This document shows positions 55,697 to 64,000 of a DNA stretch of 64,000 bases, one piece after another (positions within the stretch are counted from its first letter, which is position 1; every line of letters starts with the position of its first letter). This stretch comes from Paludisphaera rhizosphaerae (GTDB taxonomy: Bacteria > Planctomycetota > Planctomycetia > Isosphaerales > Isosphaeraceae), in assembly GCF_011065895.1 (NCBI RefSeq), contig NZ_JAALCR010000001.1:248001-312000 (forward strand), given 5' to 3'. Below the pieces are notes generated by a model that saw only the letters and a list, made by a program, of their open reading frames with translations, was not told where the DNA came from and made no database searches. Made by a program: the position numbers and the translations under genes.

Positions 55697-56362
55697 ATGC
55701 CTTCCACGCTTCTTGTTGAGGCCGATTCTCTGCTCCGCGCCGGGCCTACGCGTGAGGCCCCATGGCGATGGCGGTTGGCTGTGCTGTTGGCCTTCGGGGC
55801 GTTCTACGGTGCGGTGATGGGGTCGTACAGCCAGAGCGGCGGCGTCCGGCCGCTCCAGATGGTCTACTCGGGGCTGAAGGTCCCGCTGATGCTGACAGCG
55901 TCGTTCGCCCTGAGCCTGCCGACTTTCTTCGTCGTGAACACCCTGCTTGGGCTTCGCGGAGACTTCCCCAAGGTCGTCGCCGCGTTGACGACGACCCAGG
56001 CCGGCTTGACCGTGATCCTGGCGTCGCTTGCGCCGATCACCGGATTCATCTATGTGTCGGGCGTCGACTATCGCAAGGCCGTCCTCCTGAACGGCCTGAT
56101 GTTCGCCGCGGCGAGCTTCGGCGCGCAGGCAATCCTTCGACGCTCCTACCGCGACCTCATCGCCGCCCGACCGATCCACCGCCAGGCGCTTCGGGCCTGG
56201 CTGATCGTCTACGTCTTCGTCGGCGTCCAGATGGGCTGGATCCTCCGCCCGTTCATCGGCGACCCGTACCAACCCACGCAGTTTTTCCGACAGGAGGGCT
56301 TCAGCAACGCCTATGTCGCCGTCGCGCAGATGGTCTGGAGCGTGATCTCGCGGGGACGTTGA
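55697..56362 (+). CDS. Membrane protein, second of the paralogous pair
   Basis: 221 residues, shorter N-terminus than its neighbour but the same order of hydrophobic segments (about 27-45, 55-78, 90-113, 120-140 and 168-188) and the same RPFIG motif near residue 190. The two genes are tandem, 15 bases apart, and probably form one heteromeric membrane complex. Function unknown. Confidence 0.8.
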   Translation: MPSTLLVEADSLLRAGPTREAPWRWRLAVLLAFGAFYGAVMGSYSQSGGVRPLQMVYSGLKVPLMLTASFALSLPTFFVVNTLLGLRGDFPKVVAALTTTQAGLTVILASLAPITGFIYVSGVDYRKAVLLNGLMFAAASFGAQAILRRSYRDLIAARPIHRQALRAWLIVYVFVGVQMGWILRPFIGDPYQPTQFFRQEGFSNAYVAVAQMVWSVISRGR

Positions 56363-56423
56363 GGGCCGATCTCGATGTCAACAGGGCTGCGTAAAGGCGG
56401 TTTACACCCCGCGTTCGGTTGAT

Positions 56424-57071
56424 TCAACGAGGTCGCGTCCCCTCAAAGAAGGACCGTGGTCCGAGAACCACGTTCTTTTGTTCAATCGAGGCGACCGTCC
56501 TTCGCCGTCGGCTTTCATCCAGCGAAGATGCGAGGGTGAGCGCCGTGCCGGGATCATCCCGAGCGATCACGAGCGCCGCCTCTTCGATCTGACGTTGACG
56601 TTTCCGGTTCGCCGGGTCGCGACATTCCTTCATGAGCAAGTCGATGATCCCTTTCCGAAGCTCCGGACAGGAAGGCGACAGTGCGTGAACATGGATGAGC
56701 AGAGCGTCGGCCCGGGAAATGGGGGAAAGGTCTTCGGCGACCACCTTCCTGACCTGGTCGAGAGCAGCACGAAACATGCTGCGGGTTCGCTCCCTCGCAC
56801 CGGGGCCAGAGAGCGAGTGACCGGCAAGTGCGGCAACAGGCCACGCGACCACTGTAGCCGCTCGATTCGGAATCTTGATGGACCAGCCGCTTTCCAGCGA
56901 CTCGTCAATAATCCCAAAGAACGGCTTCTCGGCATCCACTCGCCAGGCTACCGAGGCCAGGGCCTGGCAACGGAACCACGGGTCGCTGATGTTCCGGGCG
57001 ATTCGTGATGCAGCCGCGACATCCGCAGTTGCGATCCGCGCCACCCGATCTCGATCCTGGGTCGCTGACAT
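56424..57071 (-). CDS. Hypothetical helical-repeat protein
   Basis: 215 residues, no membrane segment or signal peptide. It is Ala/Arg-rich and predicted all-helical (TADVAAASRIARNISDPWFRCQALASVAWRV, then PGTALTLASSLDESRRR), suggesting TPR- or HEAT-like units of about 35-40 residues. I do not recognise a family. Codon use is slightly less GC-biased than the neighbours. It converges with the membrane-protein pair and lies 78 bases after the S9 peptidase stop on the same strand. Confidence 0.55.
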   Translation of the reverse strand: MSATQDRDRVARIATADVAAASRIARNISDPWFRCQALASVAWRVDAEKPFFGIIDESLESGWSIKIPNRAATVVAWPVAALAGHSLSGPGARERTRSMFRAALDQVRKVVAEDLSPISRADALLIHVHALSPSCPELRKGIIDLLMKECRDPANRKRQRQIEEAALVIARDDPGTALTLASSLDESRRRRTVASIEQKNVVLGPRSFFEGTRPR

Positions 57072-57149
57072 GGATACCAGCCCTCAGGATTCTCAAGCTT
57101 CGATGTTGCCGAGAGAGCCGCTTTTAGCGATTCGTTGATTGATTCGACC

Positions 57150-59429
57150 TTACCGTGAACGCGGCTCAACGCCCAGCAGGTGCCGGACGAAGAAATCGCG
57201 GCGGCGACGGTCGCCGTAGGGGCCGCCGCCGGCGCCGTGGTCGGCTCCGGGGAAGACGATGAGGTCGAAGTCCTTGTCGGCCTTGATGAGGGCGTTGACG
57301 ACCTGCATGGTCGAGGCGGGGTCGACGTTGCGGTCGAGTTCACCGACGGTCAGCATCAGCTTGCCGGTCAGCTTGGGGGCGAGCGTGACGTTGGACTGCT
57401 CGGCGTAGTGGGGACCGACCGGCCATCCCATCCACTGCTCGTTCCACCAGATCTTGTCCATGCGATTGTCGTGGCAGCCGCAGTCGGCGACGCCCACCTT
57501 GTAGAAGTCGCCGTGCGTCAGCAGGCCCGCCAGGGCGCTTTGGCCGCCGGCCGACCCGCCGTAGACGCCCACGCGCGAGATGTCCATCGCCGGGTCCTTC
57601 TCGGCAGCGGCTTTCATCCAGAGGACGCGGTCGGGGAACCCGGAATCCAGCAGGTTCTTCCAGCAGACGTCGTGAAAGGCCTTCGACCGCTCGTTCGTCC
57701 CCATTCCGTCGATCTGGACGACGATGAAGCCCAACTCAGCCAGCCCTTGATGGGCGTGATAGGGGGCGAACCGCTTGGGCACGAACGACCCCTGCGGGCC
57801 GGCGTAGATCTGCTCGATCACCGGGTATTTCGCCGACGCGTCGAACTTCCGAGGGCGGCAGATGATCCCGTAGATGTCGGTCTTGCCGTCGCGCCCCTTG
57901 GCGACGAACCGCTGCGGAGGCTTCCACCCCGACGATTCCAGCCGCGAGACGTCGGCCTTTTCCAGTTCGCAGACGAGACCGCCGTCCTTCACCCGCCGGA
58001 GTTCGGTCACGGGCGGCAGGTCCACGCGGGAGTAGGTGTCGACGATGAACTCGCGGTCGGGCGAATAGTCGATCTCGTGGGTGCCGTCGCCCGCCGTGAG
58101 GACCACCAGATCCGAGCCGTCGAAGTTCACCCGGGCGAAATGGACGTGGTACGGGTCCTGATCCGCGTGGATCCCGCCCGCGCGGAACCAGATCTGCCGC
58201 TTCTCCTCGTCGACGCGATCCACCCCTCGGACCACCCACGGCCCGCGCGTGATCTGGTTCTTCACCTTCCCGTCATTCAGGTCGATCAGATAGAGGTGAT
58301 TCCAGCCGTCGCGCTCGGACATCCAGATCAGCTCATGGGTGGCGTCCATCCGCCGCTCGAACAGCTTGGATGAGTAGCAGAAGAACGTCTCCGGCTGCTC
58401 GTCCACAGTCGCCGAGGCTTTCCCGGTCGCCGCGTCGACGGCGATCACCCGCATCACCTGGTGCCCGCGCTGGTTGTACAGAAAGGAGAACCGGCTGGAA
58501 TCGGGCGACCAGTGGAAGTCGTCGATACTCCACGGGTTCGGAGCCAGCTCGGGAGTAATGGGGATTTCTTTGCGGGTTTCGACATCGAACAGATGCGGCC
58601 GGGAGACGGCGATCTGGTCGCCGGGCTTGAGGTAGTCGTGGGTGAAGACCTTCGGCTGAAGCTGGTCCTTCGGCGAAGAATCGATCATCGAGACCTTGTG
58701 TTCCGACCCCTTTCGAGTGCGGAGGGCGATGAACCGCTTCGAGTCGGGCGACCAGAAGACCCGCGGTTCGTAGGCGTCGACGTCGGCGCCGTCGAAGGTG
58801 AGGATGGTATCGTTCCCCGAGACCCGCTCGTGCAGGATCAGGTTGTGGTCGCGGAGTCGAATCGAGAGCTTGCCGTCCGGAGAGTCCTCGCCCCTGGGGG
58901 CTCGTCGCGTCCCTTCATTCGCGAACCGCCGCCGCTCGGGACCCCCGCGTTCGGGTTCGGCGGGCGGGGCTGGCGCCCCTTCGGGGATGGGCGCTTCCTT
59001 CAAGTCGCCGGCCGGGTCGAAGCGATAGGTCTTGCCGTCGAAGGCGAAGTGGACTGCGCCGTCCTCGGCGATCGTGAATCGGTCGAGGCTCAGGTGGTCG
59101 GCCTTCAGCGGCTTACCGGACGTCTTGCCGAGGGCTTCGGCCAGCTTCTCGTGGTCGAAGGCCGGTCGACGTTCGCTTTTCTCGGCGTCGACGTAGATGT
59201 ACTCGCGCGCTCCCTCCGCAAGGCTGTTCGCGTACCAGAACCGATGCCCCTTCGGCAGCCACGCAGGCCGGACGCGGGCCTTGAAGACCTTGTCCCGCGT
59301 GGATTCGGCCAGGCCCTCGGCCCTTGCGTAGGCGGCTTTCGACCCCTCGTCTCCCGCCGCAGCGATCCCCGGAGTGACGGCTGAAATGAGAGTGAACGCG
59401 ACGAGACGGCGGGCATCCGCAAGCTTCAT
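57150..59429 (-). CDS. Secreted prolyl oligopeptidase/dipeptidyl peptidase IV-type peptidase (S9)
   Basis: 759 residues from ATG at 59429 (signal: [25 protein letters not shown]). The frame continues upstream to 59567, but that would overlap the next gene's start and adds no domain. A DPP-IV-like beta-propeller spans about 60-480 ([32 protein letters not shown]). The alpha/beta-hydrolase end has [16 protein letters not shown] (S626 nucleophile), [10 protein letters not shown] (Asp) and [10 protein letters not shown] (His). It probably trims dipeptides in the periplasm. It diverges from the hydroxyproline operon, separated by 136 bases. Confidence 0.9.
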   Translation of the reverse strand: MKLADARRLVAFTLISAVTPGIAAAGDEGSKAAYARAEGLAESTRDKVFKARVRPAWLPKGHRFWYANSLAEGAREYIYVDAEKSERRPAFDHEKLAEALGKTSGKPLKADHLSLDRFTIAEDGAVHFAFDGKTYRFDPAGDLKEAPIPEGAPAPPAEPERGGPERRRFANEGTRRAPRGEDSPDGKLSIRLRDHNLILHERVSGNDTILTFDGADVDAYEPRVFWSPDSKRFIALRTRKGSEHKVSMIDSSPKDQLQPKVFTHDYLKPGDQIAVSRPHLFDVETRKEIPITPELAPNPWSIDDFHWSPDSSRFSFLYNQRGHQVMRVIAVDAATGKASATVDEQPETFFCYSSKLFERRMDATHELIWMSERDGWNHLYLIDLNDGKVKNQITRGPWVVRGVDRVDEEKRQIWFRAGGIHADQDPYHVHFARVNFDGSDLVVLTAGDGTHEIDYSPDREFIVDTYSRVDLPPVTELRRVKDGGLVCELEKADVSRLESSGWKPPQRFVAKGRDGKTDIYGIICRPRKFDASAKYPVIEQIYAGPQGSFVPKRFAPYHAHQGLAELGFIVVQIDGMGTNERSKAFHDVCWKNLLDSGFPDRVLWMKAAAEKDPAMDISRVGVYGGSAGGQSALAGLLTHGDFYKVGVADCGCHDNRMDKIWWNEQWMGWPVGPHYAEQSNVTLAPKLTGKLMLTVGELDRNVDPASTMQVVNALIKADKDFDLIVFPGADHGAGGGPYGDRRRRDFFVRHLLGVEPRSR

Positions 59430-59565
59430 GGTCAAGGCCGGGCTCCGGTGTCTGGGGCAGGCGACGGGAGGGGCGTCGAACAGAATTCGTAGATTGGTTA
59501 GTATGATAGAGCCAGGGTCATTAAGAAAGGCCCATCTGTGGGCCGGAATCCCCGAAGGAGAAGGC

Positions 59566-60474
59566 ATGTCGAGCGCATGGCGCGGCGTTTTCGCGGCGGT
59601 GACGACTCAGTTCCACAGCGACCAGTCGCTGAACCTCAAGTCCACGTTGGCTCACATCGACGCCATGCTCGACGCCGGCCTCCACGGGCTGATCATGCTC
59701 GGGACCGTCGGTGAGAATTACTCGCTGGAGTATCCTGAAAAGCTGGAAGTCCTCCGCGCGACGGTCGACCACATCGGTGGTCGCGTCCCAGTTCTGACGG
59801 GCGTCGCTGAGTACACCACCAAGCTCGCCTCACGATATGCGGTCGACGCCAAGGAGATCGGCGTGGACGGGCTGATGGTCCTGCCGACCATGGTCTACAA
59901 GACCGCGCCCGAGGAGACGATGGTCCACTATCGGACGGTCGCCAGGGCCACCGACCTGCCGATCATGGTCTACAACAACCCGGTGTCCTACGGCGTGGAC
60001 ATCACCCCCGCGATGTTCCAGGAACTGGCCGACGAGCCGACGCTGGTCGCCATCAAGGAATCGTCCGAGAACGTGCGCCGGATCACCGACCTCAAGAACG
60101 CCTGCGGCGACCGCTACACGCTTCTCGCCGGCGTGGACGATCTGGTGCTGGAAAGCCTGATGCTCGGCGCGGAGGGCTGGGTCTCCGGCCTGGTGAACGC
60201 CTTCCCGGCCGAAAACCGGCTGCTCTGGGATCTGGCCGAGGCCGGCCGCTGGGAAGAGGCCCGCGAGGTCTACCGCTGGTACATGCCGCTGCTGCATCTG
60301 GACACGTATCCGAAGCTCGTCCAGTACATCAAGCTGGCCGTTCAGGAGTGCGGCTACGGGTCGGAGACGGTCCGCGCCCCCCGGCTGGCCATCGAGGGCG
60401 AGGAACGCGAGCGTATCCTGGCGATCATCCGGAAGGGGATCGCCGAACGTCCCCAAACGACCGCGTCGGCCTGA
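59566..60474 (+). CDS. Dihydrodipicolinate synthase-family lyase, probable pyrroline-4-hydroxy-2-carboxylate deaminase
   Basis: 302 residues from ATG at 59566 (GAAGGAGAAGGC upstream). The (beta/alpha)8 class I aldolase family is identified by [28 protein letters not shown] (Y136) and [11 protein letters not shown] (K164, Schiff base). The next two genes encode a proline racemase-type epimerase and a FAD amino-acid oxidase, which together with a DapA-like deaminase form the known trans-4-hydroxy-L-proline route to alpha-ketoglutarate semialdehyde. That role is inferred from context. A TATGAT at 59502-59507 is a candidate -10. Confidence 0.85.
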   Translation: MSSAWRGVFAAVTTQFHSDQSLNLKSTLAHIDAMLDAGLHGLIMLGTVGENYSLEYPEKLEVLRATVDHIGGRVPVLTGVAEYTTKLASRYAVDAKEIGVDGLMVLPTMVYKTAPEETMVHYRTVARATDLPIMVYNNPVSYGVDITPAMFQELADEPTLVAIKESSENVRRITDLKNACGDRYTLLAGVDDLVLESLMLGAEGWVSGLVNAFPAENRLLWDLAEAGRWEEAREVYRWYMPLLHLDTYPKLVQYIKLAVQECGYGSETVRAPRLAIEGEERERILAIIRKGIAERPQTTASA

Positions 60475-60497
60475 CTGGATCGAGAGGAGCCGCCCTC

Positions 60498-61451
60498 GTG
60501 CCGAGTCCATCGCTCCGTCGGATCGAAGTCATCGATTCCCACACCGGCGGCGAGCCGACCCGCGTGGTCGTCGCCGGCGGTCCCGACCTGGGTCGGGGGA
60601 CGATGGCCGAACGCCTCGACGTCTTCCGCGACCGCTTCGACGACTTCCGATCCTGCGTGACCAATGAGCCGCGCGGGTCGGACGTCCTCGTCGGCGCCCT
60701 GCTCTGCGAGCCGGTGAATTCCGACTCGGCGGCCGGGGTGATTTACTTCAACAACGTGGGCTACCTCGGCATGTGCGGCCACGGGACGATCGGCCTGGGG
60801 GCGACGCTCGCCCACATGGGCCGGATCGTCCCGGGAAGCCATCGCCTCGAGACGCCCGTCGGCGACGTGACGATGGAACTGGAAGCCGACGGCTCGGTCG
60901 TCGTCGAGAACGTCGTCAGCCGACGCGCGGCCAAGGACGTGGCGGTCGATGTCCCCGGTCTCGGCCGGTTCGTCGGCGACGTCGCCTGGGGAGGGAACTG
61001 GTTCTTCCTGGTCCATCACCATGACGAACGGATCGACGCGGCGAACGTCGAACGGCTGACGGACGTCGCCTGGCGGATCCGACAGGCTCTCACGGCCCAG
61101 GGGATCAAGGGCGACGACGGCCGTGAGATCGACCACGTCGAGCTGTTCGGCCCCCCCTCATCATCGGCCGCCGACGGCCGCAATTTCGTCCTCTGCCCTG
61201 GCAAGGCCTACGATCGTTCGCCGTGCGGGACCGGCACGAGCGCGAATCTGGCCTGTCTGGTGGCCGACGGCAAGCTCGCCGAGGGCCGCGTCTGGCGGCA
61301 GGAGAGCGTGGTGGGCAGCGTCTTCGAGGGCGTCGCGAAGATCGTCGACGGGGGCGTCCGCCCCCGGATCCGCGGCAGGGCCTTCATCACAGCCGAGGCG
61401 ACGCTCCTCGTCGACCCCGGCGACCCCTTCGGTGCGGGCATCCGGATATGA
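60498..61451 (+). CDS. Proline racemase-family protein, probable 4-hydroxyproline 2-epimerase
   Basis: 317 residues from a GTG (GAGAGGAG eight bases upstream). The opening [15 protein letters not shown], the first catalytic cysteine in [11 protein letters not shown] (C93) and the second in [12 protein letters not shown] (C243) are present. Two cysteines indicate racemase/epimerase chemistry; the related dehydratases have Thr at the second site. Cytoplasmic, cofactor-free. It would convert trans-4-hydroxy-L-proline to cis-4-hydroxy-D-proline. The FAD oxidase begins inside its stop (ATGA). Confidence 0.9.
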   Translation: MPSPSLRRIEVIDSHTGGEPTRVVVAGGPDLGRGTMAERLDVFRDRFDDFRSCVTNEPRGSDVLVGALLCEPVNSDSAAGVIYFNNVGYLGMCGHGTIGLGATLAHMGRIVPGSHRLETPVGDVTMELEADGSVVVENVVSRRAAKDVAVDVPGLGRFVGDVAWGGNWFFLVHHHDERIDAANVERLTDVAWRIRQALTAQGIKGDDGREIDHVELFGPPSSSAADGRNFVLCPGKAYDRSPCGTGTSANLACLVADGKLAEGRVWRQESVVGSVFEGVAKIVDGGVRPRIRGRAFITAEATLLVDPGDPFGAGIRI

Positions 61452-62692
61452 GCCAGAGCGTAATCGTGATCGGCGGCGGGGTCGTGGGGACCTCGTGCGC
61501 GTACTACCTGACAAGGGCCGGCTGGAACGTCACGGTCATCGACCGAGGCGCGATCGGCGGCGGCAGTTCGGCGGGGAACTGCGGCTTCGTCTGCCCCAGC
61601 CACGTCCTGCCGCTCACCGAGCCCGGCATGGTGGGCAAAGGGCTGGCGTCGCTCTTCCAGAAAAACTCGGCCCTCAAGGTCAAGTTTCGCCTCGACCCAG
61701 CGCTCTGGTCGTGGATGTACCACTTCGCCCGCCGCTGCAACGAGCGTGACATGCTTGAAGCCGCGAGGGGAATCCAGCCCATCCTGGAGAGTTCACTCCA
61801 CCTCTACCAGCAGCTCATGAAGGACGAGGCCCTCGACTGCGAGTGGCACGAGCGCGGGCTCTTCTTCGTCTACCGCGACCGCAAGGAGTTCGATGCCTAC
61901 GCTCCGACTGACAGGCTGCTCGACGAGAAATTCCATTGCCCGGCCGAGCGCATCGAAGGCGACGCCGTCCTCGAACGCGAGCCCGCGCTGAAGCCGGGCC
62001 TCGCGGGCGGCTGGTACTACCACGAGGACGCTCACTTGCGGCCGGACCGGCTCATGAAGGCCTGGCGGGCGAACGTCGAGGCGTCCGGTGGGACCTTCCG
62101 CGAGAACTGCGGCTTCCAGGGCTTCATCCGCAAGAACGGCTCGGCCTCTGCCGTGAAGACGACCCAGGGCGAGCTGACGGCCGACGCCTTCGTCATGGCC
62201 GCCGGCGCGTGGACGCCGATGCTTGCGGAAGGCCTCGGCTGCAAGGTCCCCATCCAGCCCGGGAAGGGCTACAGCATCACGATGCCCCGGCCGAAGATCT
62301 GCCCGAACGTCCCGATGATCTTCCCCGAAACCCGCGTCGCGGTGACCCCGTTCGACTCAGGCTATCGCCTCGGCTCGACGATGGAGTTCGCCGGCTACGA
62401 CGAAACGATCGACCCGTCGCGCCTCAAGATCCTCCGCGACGGGGCCGCCCCGTACCTCCAGGAACCCGAGGCCGAGCCCGTTCAGCAAACCTGGTTCGGC
62501 TGGCGACCGATGACCTACGACGGCCTGCCGATTATCGACCGCGCCCCGGCGATCAATAACGTCATGATCGCCGCCGGCCACAACATGCTGGGACTCTCGA
62601 TGGCCACCGGCACCGGCAAGCTTGTCGCCGAGATGCTCAACGGCGACGAGCCTTTGATCGACCCGAAGCCCTATCGATCGACACGGTTCTAG
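61448..62692 (+). CDS. FAD-dependent D-amino acid (hydroxyproline) oxidase/dehydrogenase
   Basis: 414 residues, DAO family. [17 protein letters not shown] (dinucleotide-binding) and [21 protein letters not shown] begin the fold; [18 protein letters not shown] and [19 protein letters not shown] complete it, ending [21 protein letters not shown]. Pairing with the epimerase predicts oxidation of cis-4-hydroxy-D-proline to pyrroline-4-hydroxy-2-carboxylate. The electron acceptor (O2 or quinone) is not readable. The final dehydrogenase of the pathway (alpha-ketoglutarate semialdehyde) is not in the window. The ATG overlaps the epimerase stop by 4 bp. Confidence 0.9.
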   Translation: MSQSVIVIGGGVVGTSCAYYLTRAGWNVTVIDRGAIGGGSSAGNCGFVCPSHVLPLTEPGMVGKGLASLFQKNSALKVKFRLDPALWSWMYHFARRCNERDMLEAARGIQPILESSLHLYQQLMKDEALDCEWHERGLFFVYRDRKEFDAYAPTDRLLDEKFHCPAERIEGDAVLEREPALKPGLAGGWYYHEDAHLRPDRLMKAWRANVEASGGTFRENCGFQGFIRKNGSASAVKTTQGELTADAFVMAAGAWTPMLAEGLGCKVPIQPGKGYSITMPRPKICPNVPMIFPETRVAVTPFDSGYRLGSTMEFAGYDETIDPSRLKILRDGAAPYLQEPEAEPVQQTWFGWRPMTYDGLPIIDRAPAINNVMIAAGHNMLGLSMATGTGKLVAEMLNGDEPLIDPKPYRSTRF

Positions 62693-62697
62693 CATCA

Positions 62698-63159
62698 TCA
62701 GGTTGATCGCATTTCATCGGTCAGTTCGAGGTATTCCCGACATTCCGCCAGAATGTCGTCCGCATACTCCTTTTGATGTCTCCGATCGTCCTCGTATTCA
62801 TAAGCCAGTCCGGCGAAGCCTCGGAGTTCGTCGAGGCTGAGAACCCACCAGTAGACATCGCGGGTGATCCGGCTTGCCCCTTCATACGGTTCGATCTCGC
62901 CGACCACGACGGCTCGAGCGATCCGACGGGCCGTTCGACGCCCGGCTTCCTCCGGCGTTGGAATGACGATCCCGAGCTCCTTCACGGCGGCAAGAAACAG
63001 CTTGCGTTGGGTCTCGGCCTCGCACCCGTCCGAACCGGCAAGCCGTCTCAGCATCGGCGAATCGAGGCCCTCCAGAAGGGCCTCGATTCCGATCTTCCAT
63101 AGGTCGTTGTCATCCAGGAGGCAGAGTGCATGGGAGTCCAAATCCTGGTTCAAAGCCAT
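62698..63159 (-). CDS. Hypothetical protein
   Basis: 153 residues from ATG at 63159, which has GGAGG five bases upstream; a TTG four codons earlier is in frame but overlaps that site. Soluble, mostly helical, acidic C-terminus (ADDILAECREYLELTDEM) and an arginine-rich middle (GRRTARRIARAVV). I do not recognise a family. It starts 19 bases after the methyltransferase stop on the same strand, so the two may be cotranscribed. It converges with the oxidase gene (5-bp gap). Confidence 0.6.
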   Translation of the reverse strand: MALNQDLDSHALCLLDDNDLWKIGIEALLEGLDSPMLRRLAGSDGCEAETQRKLFLAAVKELGIVIPTPEEAGRRTARRIARAVVVGEIEPYEGASRITRDVYWWVLSLDELRGFAGLAYEYEDDRRHQKEYADDILAECREYLELTDEMRST

Positions 63160-63178
63160 CACCACCTCCAACTCACTC

Positions 63179-63952
63179 TCACGGCCTGCGCCCCACCATC
63201 ACCACGATCGGGAACGTGAACCAGATCTCCCCATCGATTACACGGGCGTTCACGCCGAGGCGGTCGACGCCCAGGTCCGCGCGGAAGATGCGGCGGACCT
63301 CGTCGTCAGCGCCCGGCTCGGGGTCGGAGGCTTGCAGCAGGTCGTCGAGCTTGACGTCGAGGCCGTAGAACTTCGGGGCCTCCATCGCTAATCCAGCCGA
63401 TTCGTAAAGGGCGGCGAAGTCGTCGAGGCTCAGCGCCTTCGTGTGCGAAGGGTCGCGCAGCTTCTCGACGGCGTCGTAGGCGGCCCCCTGCTTGGGGTCC
63501 TGCGAATAGACGTCGACGACGACGACTCGACCGCCAGGGCGACAGACCCGAGCCATCTCTCGCAGTACGTCCGAGGGCTCCAACAGGTGGTGGAAGGCGT
63601 ATCGCGAGAAGACGACCGTGAACGCGGCGTCCTCGAAAGGGAGCCTGGAGACGTCCGAGACCCTCCAGTCGACGTTCGCCAGCCCCCTCGAAGCCTGGAG
63701 CTTGCGGGCCTGGTCGATCATGCCGGGGGTGATGTCGACGCCCGTGACGCGCTTCGCGTACCTGGCGAAATCGCAGGCGACGAGCCCGGGGCCGCAGGCG
63801 ACATCGAGGACCACGTCCTCCGGGCCAATCCCGGCGGCCTCGCGGACGAGTCGCATGGCGTCCTCGTCGGAGTGGGGCGCGTAGGCCGCGAACGGCTCGG
63901 CCTGGGCGGTGAACTGCTCCACGATCAACTGATTCTGGCGGTCGTGATCCAT
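63179..63952 (-). CDS. Class I SAM-dependent methyltransferase
   Basis: 257 residues; AAGGA lies six bases before the ATG. Methyltransf_11/25 features: VVLDVACGPGLVACDFARYA (motif I), VTGVDITPGMIDQAR, FTVVFSRYAFHHLLEPSDVLREMARVCRPGGRVVVVD (motifs II-III). The UbiE-like look suggests a small-molecule acceptor. Cytoplasmic. A perfect hairpin lies 26 bases upstream of the ATG. Confidence 0.88.
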   Translation of the reverse strand: MDHDRQNQLIVEQFTAQAEPFAAYAPHSDEDAMRLVREAAGIGPEDVVLDVACGPGLVACDFARYAKRVTGVDITPGMIDQARKLQASRGLANVDWRVSDVSRLPFEDAAFTVVFSRYAFHHLLEPSDVLREMARVCRPGGRVVVVDVYSQDPKQGAAYDAVEKLRDPSHTKALSLDDFAALYESAGLAMEAPKFYGLDVKLDDLLQASDPEPGADDEVRRIFRADLGVDRLGVNARVIDGEIWFTFPIVVMVGRRP

Positions 63953-63977
63953 CGTCGGTCCTTGGCGGTGGGAGAGT

Positions 63978-63997
63978 CCGGGGATTCAATTCCCCGG
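63978..63997. terminator. Perfect hairpin near the window end
   Basis: CCGGGGA-TTCAAT-TCCCCGG, a 7-bp stem with a 6-nt loop. It sits 26 bases upstream of the methyltransferase start. It may terminate a gene outside the window, or be an operator. The absence of a T-tract leaves this open. Confidence 0.4.
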
Positions 63998-64000
63998 TGG

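Overview
The window reads as the chromosome of a planctomycete, most likely the Isosphaeraceae (Paludisphaera/Singulisphaera relatives). Support comes from the high GC, two choice-of-anchor-A PEP-CTERM proteins plus a third PEP-CTERM protein, a PVC-type CxxCH dehydrogenase with HEAT repeats, secreted hydrolases with Sec or Tat leaders, and a DUF6798-type membrane protein. Placement is by family content only. I found no rRNA, tRNA, CRISPR array, transposase or integrase.

Layout. 1-3.7 kb: a truncated membrane protein, an M28 peptidase and an oleate hydratase, all on the minus strand. 4-9 kb: an FkbM methyltransferase, small and large membrane proteins, and prfB (RF2) with an intact programmed +1 frameshift. 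9-30 kb: gluQRS, then a long run of mostly secreted carbohydrate and peptide degradation genes: a heparinase II/III-like lyase, a glycosyltransferase, two large putative glycosidases, an alpha/beta hydrolase, two amidohydrolases (one without metal ligands), a cytochrome c-tailed dehydrogenase, a CPBP protease, a sialidase-like protein and an FAD oxidoreductase. 29.7-35.6 kb: a four-gene minus-strand operon of TPM-domain/coiled-coil protein, PspA/IM30, Ycf46-like AAA+ ATPase and a small helical protein, with a promoter-overlapping dyad upstream. 35.7-40.2 kb: PEP-CTERM proteins and a sterol-desaturase-like hydroxylase.

40.6-43.4 kb: an octaheme HAO-like cytochrome c, coupled to a multi-span membrane protein and a DUF4241-like protein. 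43.4-48.3 kb: hisD, a GNAT, hisC, hisB and a UPF0104 membrane protein in one direction. 48.3-49.1 kb: an almost gene-free stretch with a large inverted repeat and a possible gene remnant. 49.1-56.4 kb: an APC permease, a 1357-residue chimeric di-heme protein and two paralogous membrane proteins. 57-64 kb: an S9 peptidase divergent from a three-gene operon that fits trans-4-hydroxy-L-proline catabolism, then a hypothetical protein and a methyltransferase.

The strongest candidates for something under-described are the TPM-PspA-AAA+ operon, the octaheme cytochrome with its unusual membrane partner, and the 1357-residue chimera with its membrane-protein pair. All functions are inferred from motifs and family resemblance. 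No database search was possible.
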